From the NCBI GenBank assembly GCA_030447145.1, contig JAUJLY010000031.1, positions 1-13,491 on the forward strand: a stretch of DNA of 13,491 nucleotides, given 5' to 3'. Of this stretch, positions 7,113 to 13,491 are shown in pieces (the stretch's first letter is position 1; each line of letters begins with the position of its first letter). A model generated the notes under the pieces. It made no database searches and was not told the origin of the DNA. It was given only the letters and a program-made list of their open reading frames with translations. The translations under genes and the position numbers were made by a program. This DNA comes from Thermomicrobiales bacterium (GTDB lineage Bacteria > Chloroflexota > Chloroflexia > Thermomicrobiales > UBA6265).

Positions 7113-8033
7113 CTAGCGATCGCGCGATCGAGGATCGAGAGCGTCGCGCAAGGCATCGCCAATCAGATTGATCGCCAGCACCGTCGCGAAAAGGAAGATG
7201 CCAGGAAATAGCGAGGCCCACCACGCCTGCTGCAGCCTTGGCTGACCCGCGCTCACCATACTGCCCCAGGTCGGCACATCCGGCGGAACGCCGGCGCCAA
7301 GGAAGGACAACGATGCCTCCGCCAGGATTGCGAACGCAACGACGAACGTTGCCTGCACAATGAGGGGTGACAGGGAATTCCTGAGGATGTACTTGCGCAT
7401 GATCGGCCAGTCCCTCATGCCGATAACCCGTGCCGAGTCCACATACAGCTCCCGGCTGTTCGTCAGAGTAGTGCCTCGCACCAGCCGAACGATGTTGGGC
7501 GCATAGACCACCGATAGCGCGATGATCACGTTCTCGATCGCCGCTCCGAAGGCGGCCATGATCGCAATGGCGAGCAGGATGCTGGGGAACGCTTCCAGGC
7601 CGTCCATGATGCGCATCAGGGGCATGTCAATCCGGGGATAAAACCCTGCGACAAGCCCGAGCAGCGCACCGATCGTCGTCGCACCGATCATGACAGTGAT
7701 GCCGACCAGCAGCGACACCCTCGCCCCATACACGACCCGGCTATAGATGTCGCGCCCGAGGTCATCGGTACCGAACCAGTAATCAGACGATGGGCCGCTC
7801 AGCCTGTCCGCAGGGTTGACGAAGTTCGGGTCGAACGGTGCAAAGAGGGGTGCGAAGACAGCCAGCAGCGTCACGATGAGAAGAAAGACAAAGCTCACAA
7901 CCGCGGCAGGATTCTCAGTGACTAGCCGGACCCAATAGTATTTGGACGTCGGCGTTATGGAGGAGAGCCGGAACCGACCAGCAGGATCCTGGCGTCGGCG
8001 AGCACTTGCCAATTCCGCGTCAGTCAGAACCAT
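7113..8033 (-). CDS. dppC: ABC transporter permease, DppC/OppC family (peptide/nickel type)
   Basis: A 306-aa inner-membrane permease of a dipeptide, oligopeptide or nickel importer. It has a cytosolic N-terminal stretch, a first helix at about 45-66, the family motif FGTDDLGRD (87-95), five further hydrophobic segments, and the EAA coupling loop at about 197-216 (VDSARVIGM), which docks on the ATPases. The length is normal and the gene looks intact. It starts with ATG at 8033, with AAGGA 6 bases upstream, and overlaps the dppB remnant by 14 bases, the classic dppBC arrangement. The partner permease is truncated and no binding protein or ATPase gene is in the window, so the transporter may be non-functional unless partners are supplied from elsewhere. 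The substrate cannot be told. Confidence 0.92.
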   Translation of the reverse strand: MVLTDAELASARRRQDPAGRFRLSSITPTSKYYWVRLVTENPAAVVSFVFLLIVTLLAVFAPLFAPFDPNFVNPADRLSGPSSDYWFGTDDLGRDIYSRVVYGARVSLLVGITVMIGATTIGALLGLVAGFYPRIDMPLMRIMDGLEAFPSILLAIAIMAAFGAAIENVIIALSVVYAPNIVRLVRGTTLTNSRELYVDSARVIGMRDWPIMRKYILRNSLSPLIVQATFVVAFAILAEASLSFLGAGVPPDVPTWGSMVSAGQPRLQQAWWASLFPGIFLFATVLAINLIGDALRDALDPRSRDR

Positions 8034-8475
8034 AACGGATCCTTGGGTCGATAAAGACGTACAGGATGTCGATGAATAACATCACCAGGACCTCGATCGT
8101 CGCCACGACGAGCACAGCCCCCTGCACGATCGGAAAATCTCGTCGGGTTACGCTCTGGACCACCAGGCGACCCATCCCCGGAATGTTGAACACTGTTTCT
8201 ATGACCACCGCCCCACCCAGCATGTTGGCGAGTAGGATACCGATCACGGTCATGGCGGGGATCATCGTGTTGCGGAGTGCGTGGCGAATGACTACATGTC
8301 GCTCGCGCAGCCCCTTTGCATAGGCGGTCCGCACGTATTCCTGATTCAGCACGTCAAGCATCGTGGACCGTACGAGCCTGGCCAGGAGCCCGGCTGCCGA
8401 AAAACCAAGAGTGAGTGACGGCAGGATCATGTACTTCAGATGCTCGAGAATGGCGCAATGCTCACACAGTGCCAA
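8020..8475 (-). pseudogene. dppB: 5'-truncated ABC transporter permease, DppB family remnant
   Basis: Only about the last 142 residues of a DppB permease are present, from the EHLKYMILPSLTLG segment (near 8440) through the EAA loop (EYVRTAYAKGLRERH) to the normal C-terminus DPRIRYG. Full DppB proteins are a little over 300 aa, so the N-terminal half with the first helices is gone. The open frame reaches a TTG at 8475 and a stop at 8500-8502, but the first dozen residues (rich in Cys and His) do not resemble the family. The break therefore lies at about 8440-8450. An 11-base imperfect tandem repeat (8466-8487) sits just beyond it. The overlap with dppC is preserved, showing the pair was once a normal operon. 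Confidence 0.85.
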
Positions 8476-8487
8476 TACAGTGTCAAT
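8466..8487. repeat. 11-base imperfect tandem duplication next to the dppB break
   Basis: The units ACAGTGCCAAT and ACAGTGTCAAT follow each other directly and differ by one base. They lie within about 40 bases of the point where DppB homology ends. On the minus strand they give TTGACA and TTGGCA hexamers, which resemble -35 elements; the TTGACA copy has only a weak GAGCAT at 17 bases. Confidence 0.6.
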
Positions 8488-8571
8488 GGCCTCTGAGTAT
8501 CAAAACGGCATTGCCGGGATCCCGGTCCCGTTCACATGTCGAGCATTGACGGAGGAGAGGCGGCTGTACTC

Positions 8572-8590
8572 AAGTGGCCGTCAGCCACTT
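8572..8590. repeat. Short hairpin, 7-bp perfect stem
   Basis: AAGTGGC and GCCACTT are perfect inverted copies around a 5-base loop (CGTCA). No T-tract follows on either side, so it is not a typical terminator. The role is unknown. Confidence 0.4.
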
Positions 8591-8932
8591 CTCAATATGG
8601 CGGGCTGCGGGAGTTGCACGTCCTATCCGGACACAGGTTGCCGCGGCGCACTAAACGGACCCTTCCAGCCATGGGGACAGTGCCGACAAGAGCCGTGACG
8701 GTGGAACCCACCAAGCCAATGATTTGCCGACGTACCGGTATGTCACCGCCGAAAGTTCGGGTATGAGATTCTACGCTCCTGCAATATCACACGTTCGCGG
8801 GTTCGAAGAAGTCCGGGCAAACCTGCTCCGCTCCAGAACTCCAGGGGAGATGCATCAGTTTTGGCTGGGGGTTCGTGCATCACGACACGCTACTCCCATG
8901 CTCAATCGCTGCAGGAGCATGCTGATCTGCCG

Positions 8933-8952
8933 TATGATCCGCAGATGATAAT
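8933..8952 (+). promoter_or_regulatory. Possible -10 elements of the KS2 transcript
   Basis: TATGAT (8933-8938) and GATAAT (8947-8952) each match TATAAT at five of six bases. Neither has a good TTGACA-like hexamer 16-18 bases upstream. Either would start transcription at or just before the nested hairpin at 8954-8997, so the hairpin could be an operator or leader structure. The evidence is weak. Confidence 0.25.
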
Positions 8953-8953
8953 A

Positions 8954-8997
8954 GGGTTGCCTGTCGGTCCACGCTCACAGCGTCAGACAGGCAATCC
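8954..8997 (+). promoter_or_regulatory. Strong nested hairpin in the KS2 upstream region
   Basis: GGGTTGCCTGTC (8954-8965) pairs over all 12 positions with GACAGGCAATCC (8986-8997), with one G-U pair. Inside, ACGCT (8971-8975) pairs with AGCGT (8979-8983) around a 3-base loop, separated from the outer stem by a 5/2 internal loop. No T-tract follows on either strand, so it is not a standard Rho-independent terminator. It lies 44 bases before the KS2 start, in the likely promoter or 5' leader. It could be an operator, a leader attenuator or a binding site for a dimeric regulator. Confidence 0.6.
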
Positions 8998-9041
8998 TCG
9001 AACAGATATCGTGAACTCGAGGAGTCCAGAAAGGTGCTCGG

Positions 9042-10334
9042 ATGACCGCTCAAGAGTCGTTCATTCCACGCCGTGTCGTTGTAACCGGGATCGGTGCCAT
9101 CTCCTCACTCGCGAGCAACGCCAGGGAAACCTGGAACCGTGTGCTCAATGGGGAAACCGGCATCAAGCGGGCCGCCAATCTGGATCCTGCCAAACACAAG
9201 TGCCTGCTGCGGAGTGATGTCGACGATAATACTATCCCGCAGAGGTTCCTCAGCGGCAAAGCCCTGCGCAATGCCTCCCGCTACGCCAGAATGGCTGTTG
9301 AGGCGGCTGGCGAGGCGCTGATGGACGCCGGCCTCCTTAATGACGATCTGCGGCCGAAGATCGATTTGACCGACGCTGGAGCGGCGCTTGGAAACTGCAT
9401 CGGCGGAACATACGACGACATGATTCCGGCCCACGACGTCGCCCAGGAACGGGGGAACTACACTCGTGTCCCGCCGCATCTGCATGTCACCTTTCCACAT
9501 AATATCGGTGGATACACCATTCAGCAGCGATTCGACATGCATGGACCCAGCTCGACAGTGGTTACGGCCTGCGCCACCGGCTCCCAGGCGATCGGTGATG
9601 GCTTCCATGCCATTAAGTTCGGTCGCGCATCCCTGATGATTGCCGGCGCCATGGAATCGACCCAGCATCCTCTGTTCGAGGCCGGGTTCGAGGCCATGCG
9701 GGCCCTCTGCACCGATTCAAATGACGCGCCCGAGAAGGCAAGCCGACCGTTCGATGCGACACGTGCCGGCTTTGTCCTTGGCGAGGGCGCCGGCATGTTG
9801 GTGCTGGAGGATCTGGAGCATGCGCAAGCGCGTGGTGCGCATATTTATTGCGAGATCGCGGGATACGCGACCTCGAACGATGCCTACCATCCAATCGCCC
9901 CACAGCCAGAAGGCTTCGGTGCAGCCAAGGCTATTCGAGACGCGCTGAATGATGCTGGTGTCGAGCCCGGTGAGGTAGACCATGTCAACGCCCACGCGGC
10001 GTCCACACCGGCCGGTGACCTTGCGGAAGCCAAGGCTATCAAGTTGGCACTCGGGGATCGCGCAGAGGAAATCCCGGTGACCTCGGTCAAGGGTGCCTTC
10101 GGGCACAGTATGGCCGCCGCCGGGGCACTCGAGACCGTCATGGCCGTCTTGACCCTCCATGAAGGGAAGATCCCGCCAACACGGAACTACACTAACCTTG
10201 ATCCGGAGATCGGCCTGGATATTGTCGGCGAGGCCCGGGATGCCAAAATCAAGGTAATGACGAAGCACTCCTTTGGTTTGGGTGGCCAGAACGCCGTGCT
10301 CGTTCTCAAGGCCTGGGATGAGGCTGTTGCCTGA
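9042..10334 (+). CDS. fabF: Beta-ketoacyl-ACP synthase II, KasA/FabF type (KS2)
   Basis: A complete 430-aa condensing enzyme for acyl-ACP elongation in the cytosol. The thiolase-fold triad is intact: Cys177 in TACATGS, His318 in NAHAAST and His355 in FGHSM, with Lys350 in SVKG and the Phe411 gate in SFGLGG. The central and C-terminal parts (TACATGSQAI, GHSxxxxGALE, then IPPTxNYxxxDPEI) resemble actinobacterial KasA/KasB more than KS1 and KS3 do. HAAST replaces the usual HGTST, and the enzyme is somewhat longer than KS3 because of its N-terminal extension and an insertion around 45-75. The start is ATG, with AAAGGTG close upstream. A DUF2568-like gene overlaps its end by 17 bases, and fabD follows. 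The retained Cys argues against a chain-length-factor role. Chain-length preference is unknown. Confidence 0.93.
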   Translation: MTAQESFIPRRVVVTGIGAISSLASNARETWNRVLNGETGIKRAANLDPAKHKCLLRSDVDDNTIPQRFLSGKALRNASRYARMAVEAAGEALMDAGLLNDDLRPKIDLTDAGAALGNCIGGTYDDMIPAHDVAQERGNYTRVPPHLHVTFPHNIGGYTIQQRFDMHGPSSTVVTACATGSQAIGDGFHAIKFGRASLMIAGAMESTQHPLFEAGFEAMRALCTDSNDAPEKASRPFDATRAGFVLGEGAGMLVLEDLEHAQARGAHIYCEIAGYATSNDAYHPIAPQPEGFGAAKAIRDALNDAGVEPGEVDHVNAHAASTPAGDLAEAKAIKLALGDRAEEIPVTSVKGAFGHSMAAAGALETVMAVLTLHEGKIPPTRNYTNLDPEIGLDIVGEARDAKIKVMTKHSFGLGGQNAVLVLKAWDEAVA

Positions 10335-10701
10335 CCGGGCATCGCAATCTCAGCCTGGGCCAGCCAAGATTGGCTCCTTCTTTCTTGAGATCGCTGCCCT
10401 GGCAGGTCTTGCCGGGCGGGGTTGGCATCTTGGCGGTGAGGGTTCAATGGGCCTGGCTCTCGCCCTGCTTTCCGTCCTCCTCTTCGGTACGGTATGGGCC
10501 GTTTTCCGCGCCCGAGGTTTCGTCCCTAACGGAGGCGACCTGGTCGTCGCGATTCCTGGGCTCGCACACCTCGCCATGGAGTTGCTCTTGTATCTGCTTG
10601 CCGCGTAGGGCTTCTGGGCTTCCGGTTGGCAAGTTGCCGCTGTGGTGCTCGTCATTTGTGCCATTTACCTGGCCATGCGCGAACGCACTATTGGCCCCTT
10701 G
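10318..10701 (+). pseudogene. DUF2568/YrdB-like small membrane protein interrupted by in-frame TAG
   Basis: An ATG at 10318 (AAGG 6 bases upstream, overlapping the KS2 end by 17 bases) opens a 96-aa hydrophobic protein that stops at TAG 10606-10608. The same frame then continues with a fourth hydrophobic segment, from GFWASGWQ to about RERTIGPL (10609-10701), with no further stop until TGA 10831-10833. The whole, about 128 codons with the TAG read as sense, resembles the four-helix DUF2568 (YrdB) family: FLEIAALAGLAGRGWH, then LLFGTVWAVF, then a MELLLYLLAA helix and a last helix. A Leu or Trp codon mutated to TAG, a sequencing error, or a genuinely shortened protein would all fit. The function of the family is unknown. 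Family assignment is from remembered pattern only. Confidence 0.6.
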
Positions 10702-10829
10702 CGGAATACACCACCTGCAGCACGAGAGGCCCACTGTTACCCGCGTCTTCGGGTGGATGCGACAGGATCCGGGATGAACTGCAAACGAGCACACTACGGT
10801 GGTCTACGCCTTCGAAGAATGAGGTACCT

Positions 10830-11783
10830 ATGAGCCTGAACGAAACACTCGGATCAACTTACGGCCTGATCTTCCCTGGCCAGGGCAGCCAGGCGGTTGG
10901 AATGGGCAAGGATCTCGCTGACTCCTCGGACGCAGCCCGGCAGATCATGGAGCGAGCGGACGAGATCCTTGGTTTCGCCTTGTCGACGCTCTGCTATGAG
11001 GGCCCTGCCGGAGAACTCAACGACACTTACAACTCGCAGACCGCGATCTTCACCGTCAGCATTGCCGCCCTCCGCGCGCTTGAGGAGGAGGCACGGCAAA
11101 ACGATGAATACCTGGCGCCCATGATGGTGGCCGGTCACTCACTCGGTCAGTTCTCTGCAATGGTCGCCGCCGAGGTGATCGAATTCGAGAATGCCCTGAG
11201 ACTTGTGCGGGAGCGTGGCCGGCTGATGAAGAAAGCCGGTATCTCGCACCCGGGCGGGATGGCCGCGGTCATCGGGATGGACGACGTCAAACTCGCCGAA
11301 CTTGTAGACCAGGCCGCAAACGGTGGCGTCCTCACGATTGCCAATCTCAACTGCCCGGGCCAGACAGTGATCTCTGGCGAACTGGCGCCATTGGACCGAT
11401 TCATGGCGTTGGCGCAGGATGCCGGTGCCCGCAAGATCGCCCGGTTGCCGGTCAGCATCGCCTCACACTCTTCACTTATGGCAGAGGCCTCCGCGGAGCT
11501 GAACGACCTCCTCGACAGCATGACGCTCCATGAGCCGAAGATGCCGCTTGTGGCGAATACCACCGGGAAGGCAATCAATACTGCTGAAGAGATCCGTGAG
11601 GAACTCCGGCATCATGCCGAACGGGGTGTCGACTGGACCGGGACCATCCGGACAATGGTTGATAACGGCATCACGACCTTCGGCGAGCTTGGCCCCGGAT
11701 CTGTGCTTGCTGGGCTCAACCGGCGCATCGATCGCATGACAAAGACAGTCGGCTTGAAGGAGCTAGGACTTCCGTCGGCATAG
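10830..11783 (+). CDS. fabD: Malonyl-CoA:ACP transacylase
   Basis: A 317-aa cytosolic enzyme that moves malonate from CoA to ACP, supplying the extender for the neighbouring ketosynthases. The start is ATG at 10830 with GAGG 5 bases upstream; the frame is open much earlier, but only from here does it match the family. Landmarks are FPGQGSQ (15-21), the nucleophile Ser104 in GHSLG (102-106), Arg129 in ERGRLM for the malonate carboxylate, His213 in ASHSSLM, and a C-terminal ELGPGSVL-GL motif. After GHSLG comes Gln107 where Glu is most common (GHSLGE). The length is normal. The enzyme sits between KS2 and KS3 as part of a fatty-acid gene cluster. Confidence 0.95.
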   Translation: MSLNETLGSTYGLIFPGQGSQAVGMGKDLADSSDAARQIMERADEILGFALSTLCYEGPAGELNDTYNSQTAIFTVSIAALRALEEEARQNDEYLAPMMVAGHSLGQFSAMVAAEVIEFENALRLVRERGRLMKKAGISHPGGMAAVIGMDDVKLAELVDQAANGGVLTIANLNCPGQTVISGELAPLDRFMALAQDAGARKIARLPVSIASHSSLMAEASAELNDLLDSMTLHEPKMPLVANTTGKAINTAEEIREELRHHAERGVDWTGTIRTMVDNGITTFGELGPGSVLAGLNRRIDRMTKTVGLKELGLPSA

Positions 11784-11809
11784 GCAAGGGCGTGTCATGC
11801 GGCTAGAAT
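11781..11809 (+). promoter_or_regulatory. Possible sigma-70-type promoter for KS3
   Basis: TAGGCA (11781-11786, four of six matches to TTGACA) is separated by exactly 17 bases from TAGAAT (11804-11809, five of six matches to TATAAT). It begins at the fabD stop codon and would give a leader of about 210 bases before the KS3 GTG. It could let KS3 and the SDR gene be expressed apart from fabD. Confidence 0.3.
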
Positions 11810-11877
11810 GGTCGTTTAGAGGGGATGCCCTGAAGTATCTTGGCGCTCGCAGGGTCAATCTTTCGCGGACGCGACGG

Positions 11878-11905
11878 CAACACACCGGGCGCTTGTGTTG
11901 TTTCT
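11878..11905 (+). terminator. Weak terminator-like hairpin between fabD and KS3
   Basis: CAACACA (11878-11884) and TGTGTTG (11894-11900) form a perfect 7-bp stem around a 9-base loop, followed by TTTCT. The stem is AT-rich for a terminator and the T-run is short, so it may act only as an attenuator downstream of the possible promoter at 11781. Confidence 0.35.
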
Positions 11906-12028
11906 ATGCATGCTGTCGGTGGCGGTGCAGACACGGCACGTTGGCAGAATCACGACGAATGCTCCGCGAGGCTTCCAGACGCGACGCAGTGCTGACCTGG
12001 GAAACGATCGAAGGAAAGGACGTCATCG

Positions 12029-13261
12029 GTGACACGAGTGGTAGTAACTGGCGTAGGAGCGATTACTCCGCTTGGTATCGGCCGTGACGCCTTCTGGTCA
12101 GGTCTCACTGAGGGGCGGTCAGGCGTCCGTGAGATCCAGAACTTCGATAATTCCGGCCTGGAGGTGAAAATCGCTGGTGAAGTGCCCGACTTCCGGGCCA
12201 AGGACTTCATGGACTTCAAGGCGGCACGACGCATGGACCGCTTCTCGCAGTTCGGTGTCGCCGCCGCCCGTGAAGCGATTGAGCACGCCGGCCTGGAGAT
12301 TACCGATGAAAATCGGGACCGCATCGGTATCATGATCAACACCGGCGGTGGTGGCATCCCAACCATCGAGAACGAGGTCACGGTGATGGCGAAGAGTGGT
12401 GGCAAGCGGGTGAGCCCCTTCCTGATCCCCCTCTTTGCCCCAAACATGGCCAGCTGCCAGGTTGCGATCCAGTTCAATATCCATGGCCCCACCGTTACCT
12501 CCGTTGCCGCCTGCGCGGCCGGCGTCCAGGCGTTCGTTGACGCCGTCCACATGATCGAGCGCGGCGATGCCGATGTAGTGATCACCGGTGGCACTGAGGG
12601 AGGCATCACCCCGGTGGCGATCGCCAGCCTGACGAATATGGGTGCGCTGTCTCGACGAAACGACGACCCACAGAGAGCCAGCCGACCGTTCGATACCGCC
12701 CGCGACGGCTTTGTATTCTCGGAAGGAGCCGCGGTAGTGATCCTTGAGTCGGAGGAGCATGCCGCCCGTCGTGGCGCAAATGTGCTGTGCCAGGCAAGTG
12801 GCGGCGCCTATACGTCGGACGCCTTCCATATCACTGCGCCGGATCCGAACGGTCGCGGCGCCACCACGGCGATGAAGCGAGCCCTCCAACGAGCGGAACT
12901 CGATCCCACCAATGTCGATTATGTGGCGGCGCACGCCACAGCGACCCAGATCGGCGATATTGCGGAGACAACCTCGATCAAGAACGTCTTCGGTGACCAC
13001 GCCTACAAGCTCTCGATCTCGGCGAACAAGTCGATGCTTGGGCACTTGCTCGGGGGCGCTGGAGCAGTCTCTTCACTCGCCTGTATTCTCGCCATCCGGG
13101 ACAACATCGTGCCGCCTACAATCAACCTGGACAGCCAGGATCCACAGTGTGACCTCGACTACACACCGAACGTCGCACGGAAAGCTGAGATCAAGTCCGC
13201 GTTGGCAAATGGGTTCGGCTTCGGCGGGCAGAACGCGGTGACCGTCTTCCGGCAAATCTAG
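12029..13261 (+). CDS. fabF: Beta-ketoacyl-ACP synthase II (KS3)
   Basis: A complete 410-aa FabF-type condensing enzyme for fatty-acid elongation. The start is a GTG at 12029, with AAAGGA 8 bases upstream and the family opening TRVVVTGVGAITPLG at residues 2-16. The active site is complete: Cys162 in AACAAG, His302 in AAHATAT, Lys334 and His339 in NKSMLGH, and the NGFGFGG loop near the end. Minor oddities are HATAT where HGTST is usual, and FSEGAA where most members have GEGAG. It is closer to KS1 than to KS2 in the RRNDDP/TRNDDP, SRPFD and AFGFGG/NGFGFGG regions. It lies 245 bases after fabD and 142 bases before the SDR gene, on the same strand. Confidence 0.95.
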   Translation: MTRVVVTGVGAITPLGIGRDAFWSGLTEGRSGVREIQNFDNSGLEVKIAGEVPDFRAKDFMDFKAARRMDRFSQFGVAAAREAIEHAGLEITDENRDRIGIMINTGGGGIPTIENEVTVMAKSGGKRVSPFLIPLFAPNMASCQVAIQFNIHGPTVTSVAACAAGVQAFVDAVHMIERGDADVVITGGTEGGITPVAIASLTNMGALSRRNDDPQRASRPFDTARDGFVFSEGAAVVILESEEHAARRGANVLCQASGGAYTSDAFHITAPDPNGRGATTAMKRALQRAELDPTNVDYVAAHATATQIGDIAETTSIKNVFGDHAYKLSISANKSMLGHLLGGAGAVSSLACILAIRDNIVPPTINLDSQDPQCDLDYTPNVARKAEIKSALANGFGFGGQNAVTVFRQI

Positions 13262-13287
13262 AGCCGGGCGCAAAATCATCCGCAGGC

Positions 13288-13319
13288 GATAGAGAATCCT
13301 GCACGGGGGACTCTCTATC
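13288..13319 (+). promoter_or_regulatory. Intergenic hairpin between KS3 and the SDR gene
   Basis: GATAGAGAATCC (13288-13299) and GGACTCTCTATC (13308-13319) form a 12-position stem with one A-C mismatch and an 8-base loop. No T-tract follows, so it is not a clear intrinsic terminator. It may stabilise the upstream message or tune read-through into the SDR gene. Confidence 0.5.
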
Positions 13320-13403
13320 ACCCGTTCGCCCTCATGCCTCAGGCCGGAGTCCCAAGGACCGCACCTGTTCCGCCCTGTACGCTCGCTGAAGGGATTCCAC
13401 CTC

Positions 13404-13491
13404 ATGGCTCAAGACGTAGCGTTCGTCACCGGGAGCGCAAAGGGAATCGGCTATGCGATTGCACGTCGACTCGTTAGCGATGGCATGACCG
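13404..13491 (+). CDS. fabG: Short-chain dehydrogenase/reductase, probably 3-oxoacyl-ACP reductase, 3' end cut by window edge
   Basis: Only the first 29 codons are in the window. They hold a Rossmann NAD(P)-binding start: a short beta strand (VAFVTG) and the TGxxxGIG glycine motif (Thr9 to Gly16), then an IARRLVSDGM helix. The start is ATG, with AAGGGA 9 bases upstream. Position after KS3 and fabD favours FabG, which reduces 3-oxoacyl-ACP with NADPH. The catalytic Ser-Tyr-Lys lies beyond the window, so another SDR such as a hydroxybutyrate or butanediol dehydrogenase is possible. Confidence 0.7.
   Translation, partial: MAQDVAFVTGSAKGIGYAIARRLVSDGMT

Larger units (their letters stand above)
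8476..9041. other. 566-base gene-free stretch between dppB remnant and KS2
   Basis: No frame here shows a family signature; the short frames on both strands look like chance. It holds a perfect 12-base palindrome CCGGGATCCCGG (8514-8525), a 7-bp hairpin (8572-8590), possible -10 hexamers TATGAT (8933-8938) and GATAAT (8947-8952), and the nested hairpin at 8954-8997. It probably combines a rearrangement junction on the left with the promoter and leader of the fatty-acid genes on the right. Confidence 0.5.

Noticed and set aside
8514..8525. Palindrome CCGGGATCCCGG as an operator
   Set aside because: It is isolated and far from any start, with no second copy noticed in the window; kept only as a description of the gap.
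8536..8948. Small plus-strand genes in the region before KS2
   Set aside because: Two overlapping frames of about 75 codons have unremarkable composition, no motifs and no convincing starts.
8476..9041. Insertion sequence or CRISPR array in the gene-free stretch
   Set aside because: No transposase fragment, no matching terminal inverted repeats with target duplication and no regularly spaced repeats were found.
11797..12087. Small gene of 96 codons between fabD and KS3
   Set aside because: It is Arg/Cys-rich without a recognisable family, runs into KS3 in another frame and lacks a good ribosome site.
9042..13261. Type II polyketide KS/chain-length-factor pair
   Set aside because: Both complete ketosynthases keep the Cys and both His residues, and fabD separates them. 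A CLF would lack the Cys and normally follow the KS directly.

Overview
The window looks like chromosomal DNA from a moderately GC-rich bacterium with peptidoglycan and a rod-shape elongation system (MreD and PBP2). A stand-alone methylmalonyl-CoA mutase catalytic subunit without its B12 domain, several close FabF paralogs, GTG starts in three genes and the general look of the proteins suggest Chloroflexota, possibly Thermomicrobia-like. That assignment is inference from remembered family sequences and was not tested.

Layout. (1) 1-749, plus strand: the C-terminal part of a FabF-type ketosynthase (KS1). The window opens inside its probable active-site Cys codon. (2) 862-8450, all minus strand, read right to left: a 5'-truncated dppB remnant overlapping an intact dppC; a 308-base gap; mreD; mrdA (PBP2); methylmalonyl-CoA epimerase starting 16 bases after mrdA; a 320-base gap; an HD-domain HDDC2/YfbR-like phosphohydrolase; and the methylmalonyl-CoA mutase catalytic subunit overlapping it by 14 bases. 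(3) 8451-9041: 590 bases without a recognisable gene, ending in a strong nested hairpin. (4) 9042-13491, plus strand: a second ketosynthase of KasA/FabF type (KS2), a DUF2568/YrdB-like membrane gene broken by an in-frame TAG, fabD, a third ketosynthase (KS3), and the first 29 codons of a FabG-like short-chain dehydrogenase.

Function. The plus-strand genes supply fatty-acid chain extension: FabD loads malonate on ACP, KS2 and KS3 condense, and the SDR probably reduces. No ACP, FabH or dehydratase gene is visible. The minus-strand block joins two themes: lateral wall synthesis (MreD, PBP2) and methylmalonyl-CoA to succinyl-CoA conversion (epimerase plus mutase), as used for propionate, odd-chain and branched amino-acid carbon. 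The mutase keeps the Tyr/Arg/His set expected for methylmalonyl-CoA.

I did not find a clearly new system. The best second-look items are the nested hairpin before KS2, the ketosynthase-rich cluster with the opposite-strand block between its KS genes, the dppB truncation junction, the amber-interrupted membrane gene, and the tight coupling of an HD phosphohydrolase to the mutase and of PBP2 to the epimerase. No tRNA, rRNA, CRISPR array or intact insertion sequence was recognised.
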